Notes under the pieces: generated by a model | What the model saw: the letters and a program-made list of their open reading frames with translations, nothing else | Databases searched by the model: none | What the model was told of the DNA's origin: nothing | Shown: one piece after another, positions 1 to 11,408 of the stretch | Layout: each line of letters begins with the position of its first letter | Numbering within the stretch: position 1 is the first letter of the stretch | Source: Cephalopachus bancanus | Lineage: Eukaryota > Chordata > Mammalia > Primates > Tarsiidae | Length of the DNA: 64,000 nucleotides | Direction: 5' to 3' | NCBI GenBank assembly: GCA_027257055.1 | Contig: JAPVLO010000572.1 | Location: 372,001-436,000 of the forward strand | Translations under genes and position numbers: made by a program

Positions 1-500
1 ATTCAGGTATTTATGCATTTAGACTGATTAGCAAGTGTTTATAAAGTACCTGACTCTATGCCAGGTGCCATATAATTTTTAAAGTGATAAGTGCCATACA
101 AGCCGTGATCCCTGTGAATTAGCAGCTTGTATCTTAGTGTGAGCCCAGGACGAGTGAAACAACTTGAAAACAAAACAGTATATAATGAAGTGTTAAATTG
201 TACAATATGGAAGATCTATAGGTTATGTATAATAAAGAAAAAAAATAAGTGAAAGACTTTTTGAAATTTAAGCATGTCTGAACTAATTTATTTGTGCTTT
301 TCTGCCTATTCCTGGGCTAGCAGGTGGAAACAGGCTAAAAGCAGCGGAGGTGAGAAACTGTCATCAGGCAAGTTTGTGAGAGCTTTCACGCCCTCTCGTG
401 GTAAGTTGTAGGAAATACTATCCGTCTGCACTTCCGTTGTTCTGTAACACTTTTTGATACCAAAAGCAGTGGGGAAGATTTTAATTTAAACTTATTTTTC
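1..500. other. No recognisable feature
   Basis: AT-rich unique-looking sequence. I see no open frame, RNA gene or repeat family here that I can name. Confidence 0.5.
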
Positions 501-517
501 AAAGTTTTCTTTGAATA

Positions 518-820
518 GGCCAGGCGCGGTGGCTCACGCCTATAATCACAGTGCTTTGGGAGGCTGAGGTGGGAGGATTGCTTGAGGCCAGGAGTTTAGG
601 ACTGACCTAGGCAACATAGTGTGATCCCGTCTCTACAAAACATAGAAACATTAGCCAGTTGTGATGGCATGTGCCTGCAGTCCCAGCAACTTGGGAGACT
701 AAGGCAGGAGGATCACTTGAGCCCCAGAGTCCAAGTTACAGTGAGCTGTCACTGTGCTACTGCACTCCAGCCTGGGTGACTGAGTGAGACCTTGTCTAAA
801 AACACACACTTAGACTCCAC
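518..820 (+). mobile_element. Alu (old, J-like)
   Basis: A dimeric Alu begins with GGCCAGGCGCGGTGGCTCA and ends in an A-rich tail. It is flanked by imperfect TSDs (501-514 AAAGTTTTCTTTGA and 821-834 AAAGTTTCCTTTGA). The left arm lacks the anthropoid AluS/AluY diagnostic changes. Confidence 0.93.
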
Positions 821-835
821 AAAGTTTCCTTTGAT

Positions 836-1085
836 AAACAGGCTGAGTAGTGGTACTGGTTAAGCCCCAAATCTCTGGAGCTAGACGGCCTCAATTCAAA
901 TACCAGCTTTGCCACTTACTAGCTGTCTGAGCCTGGGCAAGTGTTCTCTGTGTGTAAAACAGAAATAATAATAGTACCTTCTTCATAACATTATAATGAG
1001 GATTTACTGAGCTAATATTTGAAAAGCAGCCAGAATAGTGCCTACCACATAGTAAACATAATATAAATGTTTGCTAATAAATTAG
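836..1085 (+). mobile_element. MIR SINE, nearly full length
   Basis: The order of blocks matches MIR: an internal region around GGAGCTAGACGGCCTCAATTC, the core CCACTTACTAGCTGTCTGAGC, GGGCAAGT, AATAATAATAGTACC, and the 3' part ending in ATAAATGTTTGCTAATAAA. MIRs are ancient mammalian SINEs, so this marks old chromosomal sequence. Confidence 0.85.
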
Positions 1086-1530
1086 AACAAGTTACCATCA
1101 AGAGCATTCTTATATTTAGGTTATACTGACGATATTTTCCATTTTTGCCAGATTGGAGAAACTAACTTCTCTGGGCCTTACATCATTTAACAATAAACAA
1201 CGATGTGTCGGCATATTTTTTTAAAATAGATTTTATTTCCTAGAACAATTTTAGATTTACAGAAAAATTGAGACAATAGTAGAGACTTCCCACACACCCT
1301 GAAGTCAGTCTCTCCTATTACTGCCATCTTACATGATATATGCTTACAAACCACAAGCCAATACTTATCATCATTAACTAAAGTCCATAGTTCATTCAGA
1401 TATCCTTGGTTTTCACCCAATGTCTTTTTACTGCCACCCAGGATACCATATTACATTTAATAGTCTTATCTCCTTGGGCTCCTCCCAGCTGTGATTGCCA
1501 GACTTGCCTTGTTTTGATGAACTTGGCAGG

Positions 1531-1617
1531 TTTTTTTTTTTAATTTTAAAGATGTGGGGTACAACTCAGGATTAGGTGTGTAAGCGGTCATTGTGCAGGT
1601 GAAATTTTGGCCTCCTG
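1531..1617 (-). mobile_element. 5'-truncated young L1 3' end
   Basis: Read on the minus strand this ends CCTAATCCTGAGTTGTACCCC then an A-rich tail. It resembles the L1 ends at 14799-14907 and 33872-34087. The poly-T lies at 1531-1543. The flanks ACTTGGCAG (before) and ACTTGACAG (after the adjoining Alu, near 1926) look like one diverged TSD enclosing the L1 tail plus Alu. Confidence 0.6.
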
Positions 1618-1923
1618 TTTTTTGTTTTGTTTTTTCCTTTTTGAGTTGAAGTCTCACTCTGTTGCCCAGGCTGGAGTGCAGTGGCATGATCATGGCTCAC
1701 CACAGCCTCGACCACCTGGGCTCGGGTGATCCTTCTGCCTCTGCCTCCTGAGTAGCTGGAACTACAGATGTGCACCACCACACCCACCTAATTTTTTAAC
1801 TTTTTGTAGAGAGAAGGTCTTGCTATGTTGTTCAGGCTTATCTTGTACTCCTGAACTCAAGTAATCCTCTTGCCTCGGCCTCCCAAATTGTTAGAATTAC
1901 AAGCTGAGCCACCACGCCCGGCC
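1618..1923 (-). mobile_element. Alu
   Basis: A full dimer in reverse orientation: T-rich start, GAGTTGAAGTCTCACTCTG, and a 3' limit at CCACCACGCCCGGCC. It abuts the L1 tail at 1531-1617. Confidence 0.93.
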
Positions 1924-2235
1924 GGACTTGACAGTTTTAAGGAGTATTGGTCAGGTGTTTCACCGAATGTTTCTCAATTGGAATTTAATGTTTTTCTCAG
2001 ATTGGGGTTATGAGATTGTGGGAGGGAGATCACAGAGGCAAAGTACCATTTTCATCATATCATACCAATGGTATACACTATCATCATGATTTACAGCTGC
2101 TGACATTGACCCTAATCGCTGGCTAAGGTAACATTTGTCGGGATTCTCCACTGTCCAGTTACTCTTTTTTTTCTCTTTCCATGATCCTTGAGGGGAAGTC
2201 ACTATGTGCAGCCCAAACAAGAAGTGGCTGTATCA

Positions 2236-2533
2236 GTTGGGCACGATGGCTCACCCCTGTAATCCCAGCACTTTGCGGGGCAAGATGGGAGGATCACTCA
2301 AAGCCAGGAGTTTGATATCAGCCTGGGCAACAAAGTGGGACATCATCTCCACAAAAAATGTTTTTAAAAAATTAGCCAGGTGCATTGGTGTGGACCTGTA
2401 GTCCCAGATACTCAGACGGCTGAAGCAGGATGATCACTTGAGCCCAGGAGTTCAAGGTTGCAGTGAGCCATCATCACATCACTGCACACCAGACAGAGCG
2501 AGACCCTGTCTCAAAAAACAAAAACAAAAAAAC
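2236..2533 (+). mobile_element. Alu
   Basis: A diverged full-length dimer starting TTGGGCACGATGGCTCA and ending in a CAAAAACAAAAAAAC tail. It sits inside the antisense L1. Confidence 0.9.
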
Positions 2534-2681
2534 AGGTTGGTGCAATGGCTCATGCCTCTCATCCCAGCACTTTGGGAGACGGAGGTGGGAGAATCGTTTG
2601 AGACCAGAAGTTTGAGATCAACACTGGGCAACAAGGTAAGACCCTGTCTCTACAAAAATAAAATAAAATAAAATAAAAATT
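2534..2681 (+). mobile_element. Alu left monomer with AAAAT tail
   Basis: Only a left arm is present (GGTTGGTGCAATGGCTCATGC to TCTCTAC), followed by an (AAAAT)n tail. This fits a free left monomer (FLAM) or an Alu truncated at the linker. Confidence 0.8.
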
Positions 2682-2894
2682 TCAACCTAAGCAACATAGC
2701 AAGACCTCATCACTACAAAAATATCTTTAAAATAACCAAACATGGTGGTGCACACCTGTAGTCCCAGCTGCTCTGGAGGCTGAGGCAGAAGGACTGCCTG
2801 AGCCCAGAAAGGCTTATCTTCAGTGAGCCGTGAGCATGCCACTGCACTGTAGCCTGGTTGACAGAGTGAGACCCCGACTCAAAAAAAAAAAAAA
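2682..2894 (+). mobile_element. 5'-truncated Alu
   Basis: Starts within the left arm (AACCTAAGCAACATAGCAAGA), has a complete right arm, and ends in a poly-A run. Confidence 0.85.
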
Positions 2895-3402
2895 GTGGCT
2901 TTATGTCCCCCTCTCCCTCTCGACAGAGTATTTACATAAATTATTGGGAATTCTTCTGAATGAACAACTTTATTAATTTATTCAATTACTTATTTACAGT
3001 ACTAACTCACCGATATTTATTTTATGTTTTGGGTTATAACCCAATATTAATTTTATTTTATTTTTTGGCTCCAATTGTTTTACCTTTGATCACTGGTAAC
3101 TCTTTCAGTTAGCTTTTCTGACCCTTTGACATAACCCAACAGTTTACTTTTTTTAGCACTTCCTTACTTTCTGGCACTACAACATGCTCCAGGCTCATCT
3201 TGTATATTTTCTGCCCCAGTCCTAGAATCAGCCTTTTCTCCAAGGTGCTCTTAGTTCCTTCTACTGAAGAATGGTATTGTAAAAGCAGATCTGGGAGGTA
3301 GGTGTTTACGTGCTGGGGAACCTGCTAGGTCTTTTGGGGCCTCTCAGCTAGCAGATCAAAGAAATATATGTGTATATACAAACCAGTATATAAATATTTC
3401 TA

Positions 3403-3591
<189 letters not shown>

Positions 3592-3840
3592 TTATATGAA
3601 GCCAAGCATGAGTTCTTTCTGGTATCTCCAACCCTGATCCATTACTACATAGATCATTCTAGCTGTCCTCTCTTGCTTATATGTAAATTCTGGTTCCCAC
3701 CATTTGCCCTCTACTCAGTCTTTCGGTTCCAGGACACATGCATAGCTGTATTCGAATTGTGAACCCATATCCCCAAGTTAAACAACTTTATCAACAAAAG
3801 TAGAGTTTTTATATACAAACTATTTTGCCTTTAGTCTTTT

Positions 3841-4130
3841 TTTTTTTTTAAGTTGGAGTCTCACTCTGTTGCCCAGACTGGAGTGCAATGGCACGATCAC
3901 AGCCACTGCAGCCTCGACCTCCTGGGCTCAGGCAATCCTTCCACCTAAGCCTTCCAAGTAGCTGGGACTACACGTGTACCCACCACACCCGACTAGTTTT
4001 TTGATTTCTTGTAGAGACGAGGTCTTGCCAAGTTACCCAGGCTGGTCTTGAACCCCTGGGCTCAGGGCAATCCTCTTGCCCTCACCTCCCAAAGTCCTGG
4101 GATTACAGGAGTGCGCCACTGTGCCTGGCC
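3841..4130 (-). mobile_element. Alu with perfect TSD
   Basis: A full-length reverse Alu bounded by a perfect 15-bp TSD, TGCCTTTAGTCTTTT, at 3826-3840 and 4131-4145. Confidence 0.95.
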
Positions 4131-4160
4131 TGCCTTTAGTCTTTTCGTTCTTTCTTTTAC

Positions 4161-4279
4161 TTTTTTTTTTTTTTTTTGGTGGAGTCAGAGTCTCACTATG
4201 TTACCCAGGCTGGTCTCAATCTTCTGGCCTTGGCCTCTTAAAATGCTGGAATTATAGGCATGAGCCACTGTGCTCAGCT
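4161..4279 (-). mobile_element. Alu left monomer fragment
   Basis: A poly-T run is followed by a single arm (GAGTCTCACTATGTTACCCAG to GAGCCACTGTGC) with no second arm. Confidence 0.8.
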
Positions 4280-4360
4280 GCATGTAGTCTTGAAGATCCC
4301 ACTCATTTCCGGTTATTTAAGGTCAGCATATTTCTCCCCTATTTCCTTCAGTGAAATTGT

Positions 4361-4702
4361 TTCTTTCTTTCTTTCTTTCTTTCTTTTTTTTTTTTGATTC
4401 AGGTTCTCACTCTGTCACCCAGGCTAGAGAGGGCAGTGGCACAATCATGGCTCACTGCAGCCTCGACCTCCTGGGCTCAGGTGATCCTTCCACCCGCCTC
4501 AGCCCCCTAAGTAGCTGGGACTATAGGCGTGCACCACCACACAGGGCTAATTATTTTGTTTTTGTCTTTTTTTGTTTTTCGTAGAGATGAGATCTCGCTA
4601 TGTTGTGCAGTCTGGTTTCAAATTCCTAGCTTCAAGCGATCCTCCTGTCTTGGCCTCCCAAAGTGCTCAGAGGATTACAAGTGTGAGCCACTATGACCAA
4701 CC
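4361..4702 (-). mobile_element. Alu with (TTTC)n-expanded tail
   Basis: A reverse dimeric Alu whose tail has become a TTTC repeat (4361-4386). The body runs to GCCACTATGACCAACC. Confidence 0.9.
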
Positions 4703-4703
4703 C

Positions 4704-4706
<3 letters not shown>

Positions 4707-4753
<47 letters not shown>
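4707..4753. repeat. (TG)n microsatellite
   Basis: About 23 uninterrupted TG units lie between two Alu segments. Confidence 0.97.
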
Positions 4754-4754
<1 letters not shown>

Positions 4755-4762
4755 TATATACA

Positions 4763-4878
4763 CACTACTTGGGAGGCTGAGATAGGAGGATCACTTGAGC
4801 ACAGGAGTTCAGGGCTGCAGTAAGCTCTGATTTTACTGCCATACCCAAGCCTGGGCAACAGAGTGAGACCTCTTCTCC
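4763..4878 (+). mobile_element. Alu right-arm fragment
   Basis: Starts at CTACTTGGGAGGCTGAG and ends at CAACAGAGTGAGACC, leading into the GA repeat. The 5' part is missing. Confidence 0.85.
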
Positions 4879-4880
4879 AA

Positions 4881-4928
<48 letters not shown>

Positions 4929-4943
4929 CAGAGAGAGAGAGAA
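4879..4943. repeat. (GA)n microsatellite
   Basis: An imperfect GA run with AGAGACAG interruptions follows an Alu, so it probably grew from that Alu's A-rich tail. Confidence 0.93.
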
Positions 4944-6598
4944 GAAAAAAAGAAAAGTAAAGCTGAAGAAGAAATCATCTTCCTCTCCCTCCCCTTCCCC
5001 CTGGAGAAGTTCACAACCACTGGAGTTGGTGACACATCTATAAATCACAGTGTGGTGAGAGCCATATGACATGTGCAATCAATATGCTGTGGGTGCCAAG
5101 GGGACAGCGGGCATCTGCATGGGAGGAGGAGGAGGCAAAGGCATAAAGCAAGGCTGGCGCTTGTCTTGGGCTTGGAGGACAAGTCGGCATTTGGGGGTGA
5201 GATGGAGAGGGAGGAAGGTGATTTGGGAAAAAACACCTGCCACAAACAAGGTCAGAAGCTGCGAGAGACAGCCTCAGGTCCCACCCCAGAGCATGTCCCT
5301 GATCTGCGTATACTACTCTAGGCTGGATTTGCAGGCCAGGAAGAAGAGACCTTGTGGTGCCCCTCACTCCGACAAAATAACAGAAACGTGCACTTACAGA
5401 GCACCCACAGCCACGTGTCAGACACGGCACGGGTACTTCCCACACGTTTCCCTCATGGTTCTATATATTACACATGAGCATGTGTGACACACAGCAGAGC
5501 TGCAGAGAGACTCCATCCTTCTTCCTGTTGGAAGCTGAGACTCAGCACGGTAGTTCCAGTGTGGGGGGCGGATTGAGGGGATGCCGTCTTAGTGTCCTCT
5601 GATGCGGCGAAGCTGTTGCTGGCAGCCTTTTCTCACTCCGCTCCCCTTCTCCAAGTCCCAAGGCTTTGGAAAGGCTACTGTGTCACCGGTTGCGGCCTCC
5701 CCAGGGCTCAGGCCTCCGGCGTGCCGCCTTTGCTTCCTGACCTCTCAGACTGTCCTGACCTAATCAATTCCAGAAGTGAGTGATGGTAGGACCTGGGATC
5801 AGAATGGGAGGACTCCAAGCTTTCATTTTATGAAAGTACTAAAGTGAGGCCAACCTTCTCTCAACTCTGCCCCACGTAAGTTTCCTAAGAAAGTCAAAGG
5901 AATTCTGCCTATCTGTGTGGAGGCTGCTACTCCTTACTTGAAAGCTCAGAGCCAACTTCTCTCCGCCATGCTGACACTACAGTTCATGGCCAGGCCTTGG
6001 GACTGGTCAGCCCTTCACGGAGGCTATCAGAACAGCATGTTATGAAGTCAAATTCTCTGGGGGAGAGGGGTCTAAGGACATGGGAACTGGAGAGGTGAGA
6101 TCTGCCTCAGTCCCAGCTCTGTTCAGTCACCATGACTTTGAACACTGGAGATGACATGTCAACTTGTCCCAAAACCAAATTACCAGTTGGGATCTTTGGT
6201 GAGGACTTGGCAACCCTATCAACTCTGCAGATCTCTTCATACTTCAGTGAATGCAATCCACTAGGGAGTGGGTACCGAGGAACACATCACATCGCTAAAC
6301 ATCAAGCTGCAGTTAATTTGACACCCACTACTAGATGACAGAAATAGGACCACCAAGTGATTCATGATTATTTTGAACATTTCAAGTGCTAGCAATGGAG
6401 TGTTCTGTATTTGTTTCCTAAGATGCAAGCTCTTCCAAAAGTTAAACTCAAATTTGTTATAGAATAACATTTTAGGATGTGAAGACTCACTAAAAGTCAC
6501 AATTGTAAAATATAAGCACATTCTTATCCTCTTGCAGTTAGTTAATATTTAGTTTATGGTCCTTGTAGTTGTATCATTATTGTAATTATATTTTTTCC
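4944..6598. other. Mostly unassigned unique sequence; possible MIR
   Basis: No gene is recognised. Around 5385-5560 the order CACTTACAGAGCACCC, GTGTCAGACACGGCACGGGT, CCCTCATGG loosely follows a reverse MIR, but divergence is too high to be sure. The 5040-5490 part is GC-richer and has short frames open on both strands with no recognisable domain. Confidence 0.4.
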
Positions 6599-6874
6599 CC
6601 TTTTTTTTGAGTTGGAGTCTTACTCTGTCACCCAGAATGGTGTGCAGTGGCATGCTCGTGGCAACCATGCCTGGGCTCAGGCAATCCTTCTGCCCCAGCC
6701 TTCCAAGTAGCTGGAAATAGGCACATGCCACCATGCCTGGCTAATGTTTTGATTTATTGTAGAGACAAGGTCTTGCCAAGTTGCCCGGGCTGGTGTCGAA
6801 CCCCTGGGCTCAGGCAATCCTCTCATCTCTGTCTCCCAAAGTGCTGGGATTACAGGTGTGAGCCAGTGCCTGGC
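6599..6874 (-). mobile_element. Alu
   Basis: A reverse dimer with GAGTTGGAGTCTTACTCTG after poly-T. The right end is GTGAGCCAGTGCCTGGC. Confidence 0.9.
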
Positions 6875-7201
6875 TTATACTTTTCCCTTAAGGAAAAGAA
6901 GTTATTTTATCAAGTTGAACTGGAGGTAGTCGTATATCTACCATACGGCCAGTTCTGCTGCTAGATGGAAGCATCCTGAGGGAAGACACACATTTAAGTT
7001 TCCTTGTGCCCTCCCTGCAGCAGAGGCTTCCGACTGTCCTCTAGTGTACTAGACAACCCAGTTTTTAAGTGGGTCACGTGGTCACTCAGAGTGAAGACCA
7101 CATTCCCTCAGCCTGCCTTACAGACACTTGTGGCCTGGTAGCTAATTTCAGGCAAGTGAGATGTAAGCATAAGTGTTATATAGCAGTCTTCAGGAACTGT
7201 C

Positions 7202-7496
7202 TTTTTTTTTTTTTTTTTTTTGAGTTGGAGTCTCACTCTGTCGCCCAGACTGGATTGCAGTGGCCGCTCCCAGCCACCGCGGTCTCGAACTCCTGGGCTC
7301 CGGCGATCCTTCCGCCTCAGCCTTCCAAGTAGCCAGAATTACAGGCATGCGCTACCATGCCCGGCCGATTTTTTGATTTGTTGTAGAGATGAGGTCTCGC
7401 TGCCCAGGCGGGACTTGAACCCACGGGCTCAGGCAATCCACTCACCTCACCCTCCCAAAGGCACAAGATTACAAGCTGAGCCACCGAGCCCGGCTC
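7202..7496 (-). mobile_element. Alu, young lineage-specific type
   Basis: A 21-T tail, then GAGTTGGAGTCTCACTCTGTC, TGGCCGCTCCCAGCC and the ending CACCGAGCCCGGC. This combination defines the young Alu group of this genome. Confidence 0.95.
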
Positions 7497-7534
7497 CTAG
7501 CAATTTTTATAAAGATCTTTTGCTAAACTGAATT

Positions 7535-7990
7535 AAATATTAATTACATGCTTATTATCCACAAAGTGCTAGACATGGTGTTATGTGGTTTCTGTCCACA
7601 AAAGTGGCCAGTGGCGAAGCAAACATTCACACAAATAAATCACAATACAAGATAGAAAGTCAAAGACCATAAGAAACATTAACACAGTGTTATGGGTTCA
7701 TAGGGAATGGAACAATTAATATTGTTGGAAGACATAGGTCCAGCCATTCATTATTTTATTGAAGAAAAATTCATTGCATCTCTACTATATGCCAGGCAAT
7801 CTGATAAATGATGGAGATTCAAAAAGGAATACGACCAAAGAGTCCTTAGCTGAGTGGGGAAAAGCAAAGTATATCATGAGGTGATATTTGAGCGATGTCA
7901 GATTTTGGAATTGGAGAAGGCTATTCCAGGCAAAGGAAAATGTTGATGAAAAGATACCAAACTGTAAAATATTTTAGAAGGGTTAATTTT
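7535..7990 (+). mobile_element. L2-like ancient LINE fragment
   Basis: ATTGCATCTCTACTATATGCC AGGCAATCTG and the following GATGGAGATTC and GGCAAAGGAAAATG blocks follow the usual order of L2 3' regions. Highly diverged; family assignment is tentative. Confidence 0.4.
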
Positions 7991-8149
7991 GGCCAACTTG
8001 AGAACCTAGACCCATGGCTTGCATCCTAGGGAAGTCCTGAGAATCTATGCCCATTGCAGTTGAAAGGTAACTTGCCTGTATACAGTTTAGGAGAACAGAA
8101 GTTATAAGAAACCATAAATCAATGCATGTGAAATTTATACTGGTTCTGT

Positions 8150-8360
8150 CCAAGAAGGTGGGACATTTCCAAGTGGGGGCCCACAGGCTATAGGTGGATT
8201 CAAAGAGATTTTGATATTTTTTCTACTAGCAGCAATCTCTTTGATAACCTCTATGATAACTAGCTATCACAGTTATCTAAGGAAACTTGAAAGCAGTAAA
8301 GGAAATGAGTAGCTTGGGGAAGATAAGGAAGCAGAGTTTTTTTTGACATGTAGATAAAGT
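8150..8360 (+). repeat. Local duplication unit A, copy 1
   Basis: 211 bp beginning CCAAGAAGGTGGGACATTTCC and ending ACATGTAGATAAAGT. It is repeated almost unchanged at 8581-8788. I do not recognise the family. TTTCTACTAGCAGCAA inside it occurs a third time near 9224. Confidence 0.9.
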
Positions 8361-8580
8361 GGGGATTGGGAGTTGGATAGTGGCAGGGAATACTACCTAG
8401 AGGCTGTTTAAATACAAACTGGTTTGCTGCCTTGAGCTTTTGCTTACACTTTTTGATGACTAAACTGACTCTTTTTTCCCTTTTTCATTGCCTTTTCATT
8501 GCCAACTTCCTAACTTTTAATGTGCTACTTTCCAACCTGCCTCTGGCCTGTTCCTCACTATCTAACTCCCAATCCCCAAT
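8361..8580 (+). repeat. Segment B, inverted-repeat partner
   Basis: It lies between the two A copies. It starts GGGGATTGGGAGTTGGATAGTG and ends CACTATCTAACTCCCAATCCCC, so its own ends are inverted repeats. Most of the segment recurs in reverse complement at 9506-9680. Confidence 0.88.
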
Positions 8581-8788
8581 CCAAGAAGGTGGGACATTTC
8601 CAAGTGGGAGCCCACAGGCTACAGGTAGATTCAAAGAGATTCTGATATTTTTCTACTAGCAGCAATCTTTTTGATAATCTCTATGATAACTAGCTATCAC
8701 AGTTATCTAAGGAAGCTTGAAAGCAATAAAGGAAATGAGTAGCTTGGGGAAGATAAGGAAGCAGCGTTTTTTGACACGTAGATAAAGT
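8581..8788 (+). repeat. Local duplication unit A, copy 2
   Basis: A 208-bp direct copy of 8150-8360 with scattered substitutions, so the duplication is not very recent. It ends GACACGTAGATAAAGT. Confidence 0.9.
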
Positions 8789-9099
8789 TTCATGGTTGGT
8801 GGTGAGGCAGGCACAGTTAGCATAGCTCAGATATAGATAGGTGAACTTCCATAGGCAGGTACAAGTTAGATAAATGAGGAACAGGATGGTCAACACGCAG
8901 ACATCTTCTTTTCAGAACAGAACTCTCTTGAACAACACCCACACAGACCAGGCACACCAGACCCAACCTTGGAATGAGGGGTGACAGAAGCAATAAACAA
9001 AGACAATAAGGAGTTACTGGAGACACCAGGGACAGTGCTCTGAGAGAAAACTTAAACAGTCACTTGCCCCATTATCTTAAGAATTCCTCATAATGCAGA

Positions 9100-9430
9100 T
9101 AAGCTTAGGAGTTAAATGATAAGAAATGAAATTTACAATCAATAGCTTGTTGTAGTCCATGTACCCACAAATCTTAGCTTGAAAAATGGGTTGCTAAATT
9201 ATCATTTTGGACAATATATGAGTTTTTCTACTAGCAGCAAATCTGTGTTCTTTCTCTTTAAGTCACCTTTGCTCTCTCTTGAATGAGCTTTTCTCTCTAG
9301 TAAACTTTCCTTTGGACTTGTTCTGAAATTCTTTTCTGCAGCGAGGTCAAGCACTCATGGAGCAACTACACTCACACCACTGAACCACAGTGGTGGGTGG
9401 TAGACTTCAAACAGAACACGTAATTGTTTT
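9100..9430 (+). mobile_element. Possible LTR 3' part
   Basis: TAAACTTTCCTTTGGACTTGT near 9300 followed by TTCTGAAATTC and GCAGCGAGGTCAAGCACTC has the look of a polyadenylation and U5 region of an old class I LTR. No partner LTR or TSD was found, so this is only suggestive. Confidence 0.3.
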
Positions 9431-9505
9431 TAAAAATGCCAGAGTCCCCAAAAGACAACTTTATGGGACATAAAATATCTTGATTTTTTTTTCCTTCTTT
9501 AACAG

Positions 9506-9690
9506 GCAGAGGCAGGTTGGAAAGTAGCACATTAAAAGTTAGGAATTTGGCAATGAAAAGGGGAAAAAAGAGTCAGTTTAGTCATCAAAAAGTGTAAGCA
9601 AAAGCTCAAGGCAGCAAACCAGTTTGAATTTAAACAGCCTCTAGGTGGTATTCCCTGCCACTATCCAACTCCCAATCCCCATTAGCCAGG
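9506..9690 (-). repeat. Inverted copy of segment B
   Basis: Reverse complement of 8361-8555: both share the cores of TTGGAAAGTAGCACATTAAAA, AGTCAGTTTAGTCATCAAAA and AACAGCCTCTAGGTGGTATTC. With 8361 it can form an approximately 180-bp stem with a loop of about 950 bp. Confidence 0.88.
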
Positions 9691-10487
9691 AATTTAGGAG
9701 AGGGCTTCTTCCTGAGTGCTCTGTAATGTAGATCCCCTGTGAGAAGGTTTGTTGTCTGTTTACTGGTTGCACTCTATTTCTCTCCTTAGCAATTATCTAG
9801 GTTGTTTCTGATTGGAAATTATTATTTAAAAGATACAGTGAGCATCCTTATATATGTGACTTTGTATTCTTATGTGAACACCTACTGCAGACTAAAGTTT
9901 TTTAAATGGGGTAATAAACCAACTTCAAGCACGAGTCACCAACGGGTAGGATCAGATTCCCAGGGAGATGGAAGGATGTGTGAGAGAACACTGAGCCCCC
10001 AGGGGAAGACAGAAGGCTCTGGTGGCAAACCTCACCTGCCTCCTAATTTTGTCTAAGGGCAATTCTGCCTATAACCTCAAAGCTGGGGTTTGTCTAATAG
10101 GTCTGTACTCCTTCTAGGGGTCTGCTTCAGTGAGACTCATTTCTGTCTGGGTGTGCTGAGCATGATACCAGCACTTACTGACAGACAAGTGAAAGTGGCA
10201 CCAAAATTTTAAGATACACTATGGAGGAAACTCTTAACATTAAGAACAATATATCCACCCACCTTTTAGCTACGATGGGCCCTGTTTAATTTCAACTCTT
10301 GAAAGTAAGTGCTTTGAGAACCTGGATCTGATGCAAGGGTCAGGACCCTGTTACCCTTGCTCTGGCTTCCTGAAGGGTATGGTGAGGGTACAGGCACAGA
10401 GCAGAGCAGGAGCACATGGAAACTACCCCTACTCAGAACTATGCTCCTTGAATCCCACCAGGAGAGCCAACACATAACTCCATCTCT

Positions 10488-11170
10488 TAAAAAAAATTAG
10501 ATATAACTCATTTACCATTAAATTCGCCATTTAAAAATGTACGATTCAATGGTTTTTCAGTATATTCACAGCTGCCACTACTATCTAGTTCCAGAACATT
10601 ATTACTCCAAAAAGAAACCCTGTCCCTGATGGACATTCCCTATCTCCTCTCCCACAAACCCTCATCTACTTTGGGTCTCTATGGACGTGCCTATTTTGGA
10701 CATTTTGTATAAACACAACCATACAATATATAGTCTTCTGTGACTGGCTTCTTTCAGTTAGGACAGTGTTTTCAGGGTTCTTCTATGTTGAAGCGTGTAT
10801 CAATACTTTTCCTTTTTATGGCCAAATACTATTTTATTGTATGAGTATACCATATTTTTTAATGTATTCATCAGCTGATGGACATTTGGGTTGGTTACAC
10901 TTTTTGGCTGTTATGAATAATACGTCTATGAACATTTGTGCACAAGTTTTCTTATTTGAGATGAAAGTTTTATTGGAAAAGACGAAGTGTTTCACGAATT
11001 TGCCTGTCATCTTTGTGCGGGGGCCATGCTAATCTCTGTATCATTCCAATTTTAGTACATGAGGAAGTGAGCAACTGTGTATACATTTTGGTGCAGAGAT
11101 AGTTTTTTTTTCAATCCTCTTGGTTATATACCCAAGAAGTGCCTGTTCATAAAATGGTTTGGTCTTAAGT
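10488..11170 (-). mobile_element. L1M 3' region, antisense
   Basis: The reverse complement of classic L1 ORF2-3'UTR sequence. Markers are CATCAGCTGATGGACATTTGG, TTTTTGGCTGTTATGAATAA and GAACATTTGTGCACAAG. It is interrupted by a U6-derived copy at about 10977-11075. Confidence 0.85.
10977..11075 (-). pseudogene. RNU6: U6 snRNA pseudogene
   Basis: U6 is the spliceosomal snRNA made by RNA polymerase III. On the minus strand this carries recognisable U6 blocks: GTACTAAAATTGGAA, GATACAGAGATTAGCATGGCC and CGCACAAAGATGACAGGCAAA, then ATTCGTGAAAC. The 5' stem-loop is disrupted (GTTGCTCACTTCCTCATG), and small deletions shorten the central region. It lies inside an antisense L1, as expected of a retroposed copy. 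I could not define a clean TSD. Almost certainly non-functional. Confidence 0.9.
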
Positions 11171-11197
11171 CCAAGGCTCCAGGGAAGCTTGTTCTCC

Positions 11198-11385
11198 TTC
11201 CTTCCTTCCTTCCTTCCTTCCTTCCTTCCTTCCTTCCTTTCTTTTTCTTTCTTTCTTTCTTTCTTTCTGACAGGATCTTGCTTTACCCCAAATACAACTC
11301 ACAGTAATACTGAATTCCTAGGCTCAAAAGATCCTCCTGCCTCCCAAGTAGCTAAGACTACAGGCATATGCCACCATCTTTTCAT
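11198..11385 (-). mobile_element. Degenerate Alu fragment with (CTTC)n/(TTTC)n tail
   Basis: A 70-bp CTTC/TTTC microsatellite (11198-11268) precedes an eroded Alu piece with AAGATCCTCCTGCCTCCCAAG and GCATATGCCACCA. The repeat is best read as the expanded Alu tail. Confidence 0.75.
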
Positions 11386-11408
11386 TTTTGTAAAGAAGTT
11401 TAATAGCA

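Noticed and set aside
5038..5487. Antiparallel frames of 135-138 codons
   Set aside because: No domain, no plausible start context or splice context, and the two frames shadow each other. Left as unassigned.
11198..11268. Regular 4-bp periodic repeat considered as a CRISPR-like array
   Set aside because: Units are 4 bp with no spacers; it is a simple microsatellite in eukaryotic sequence.
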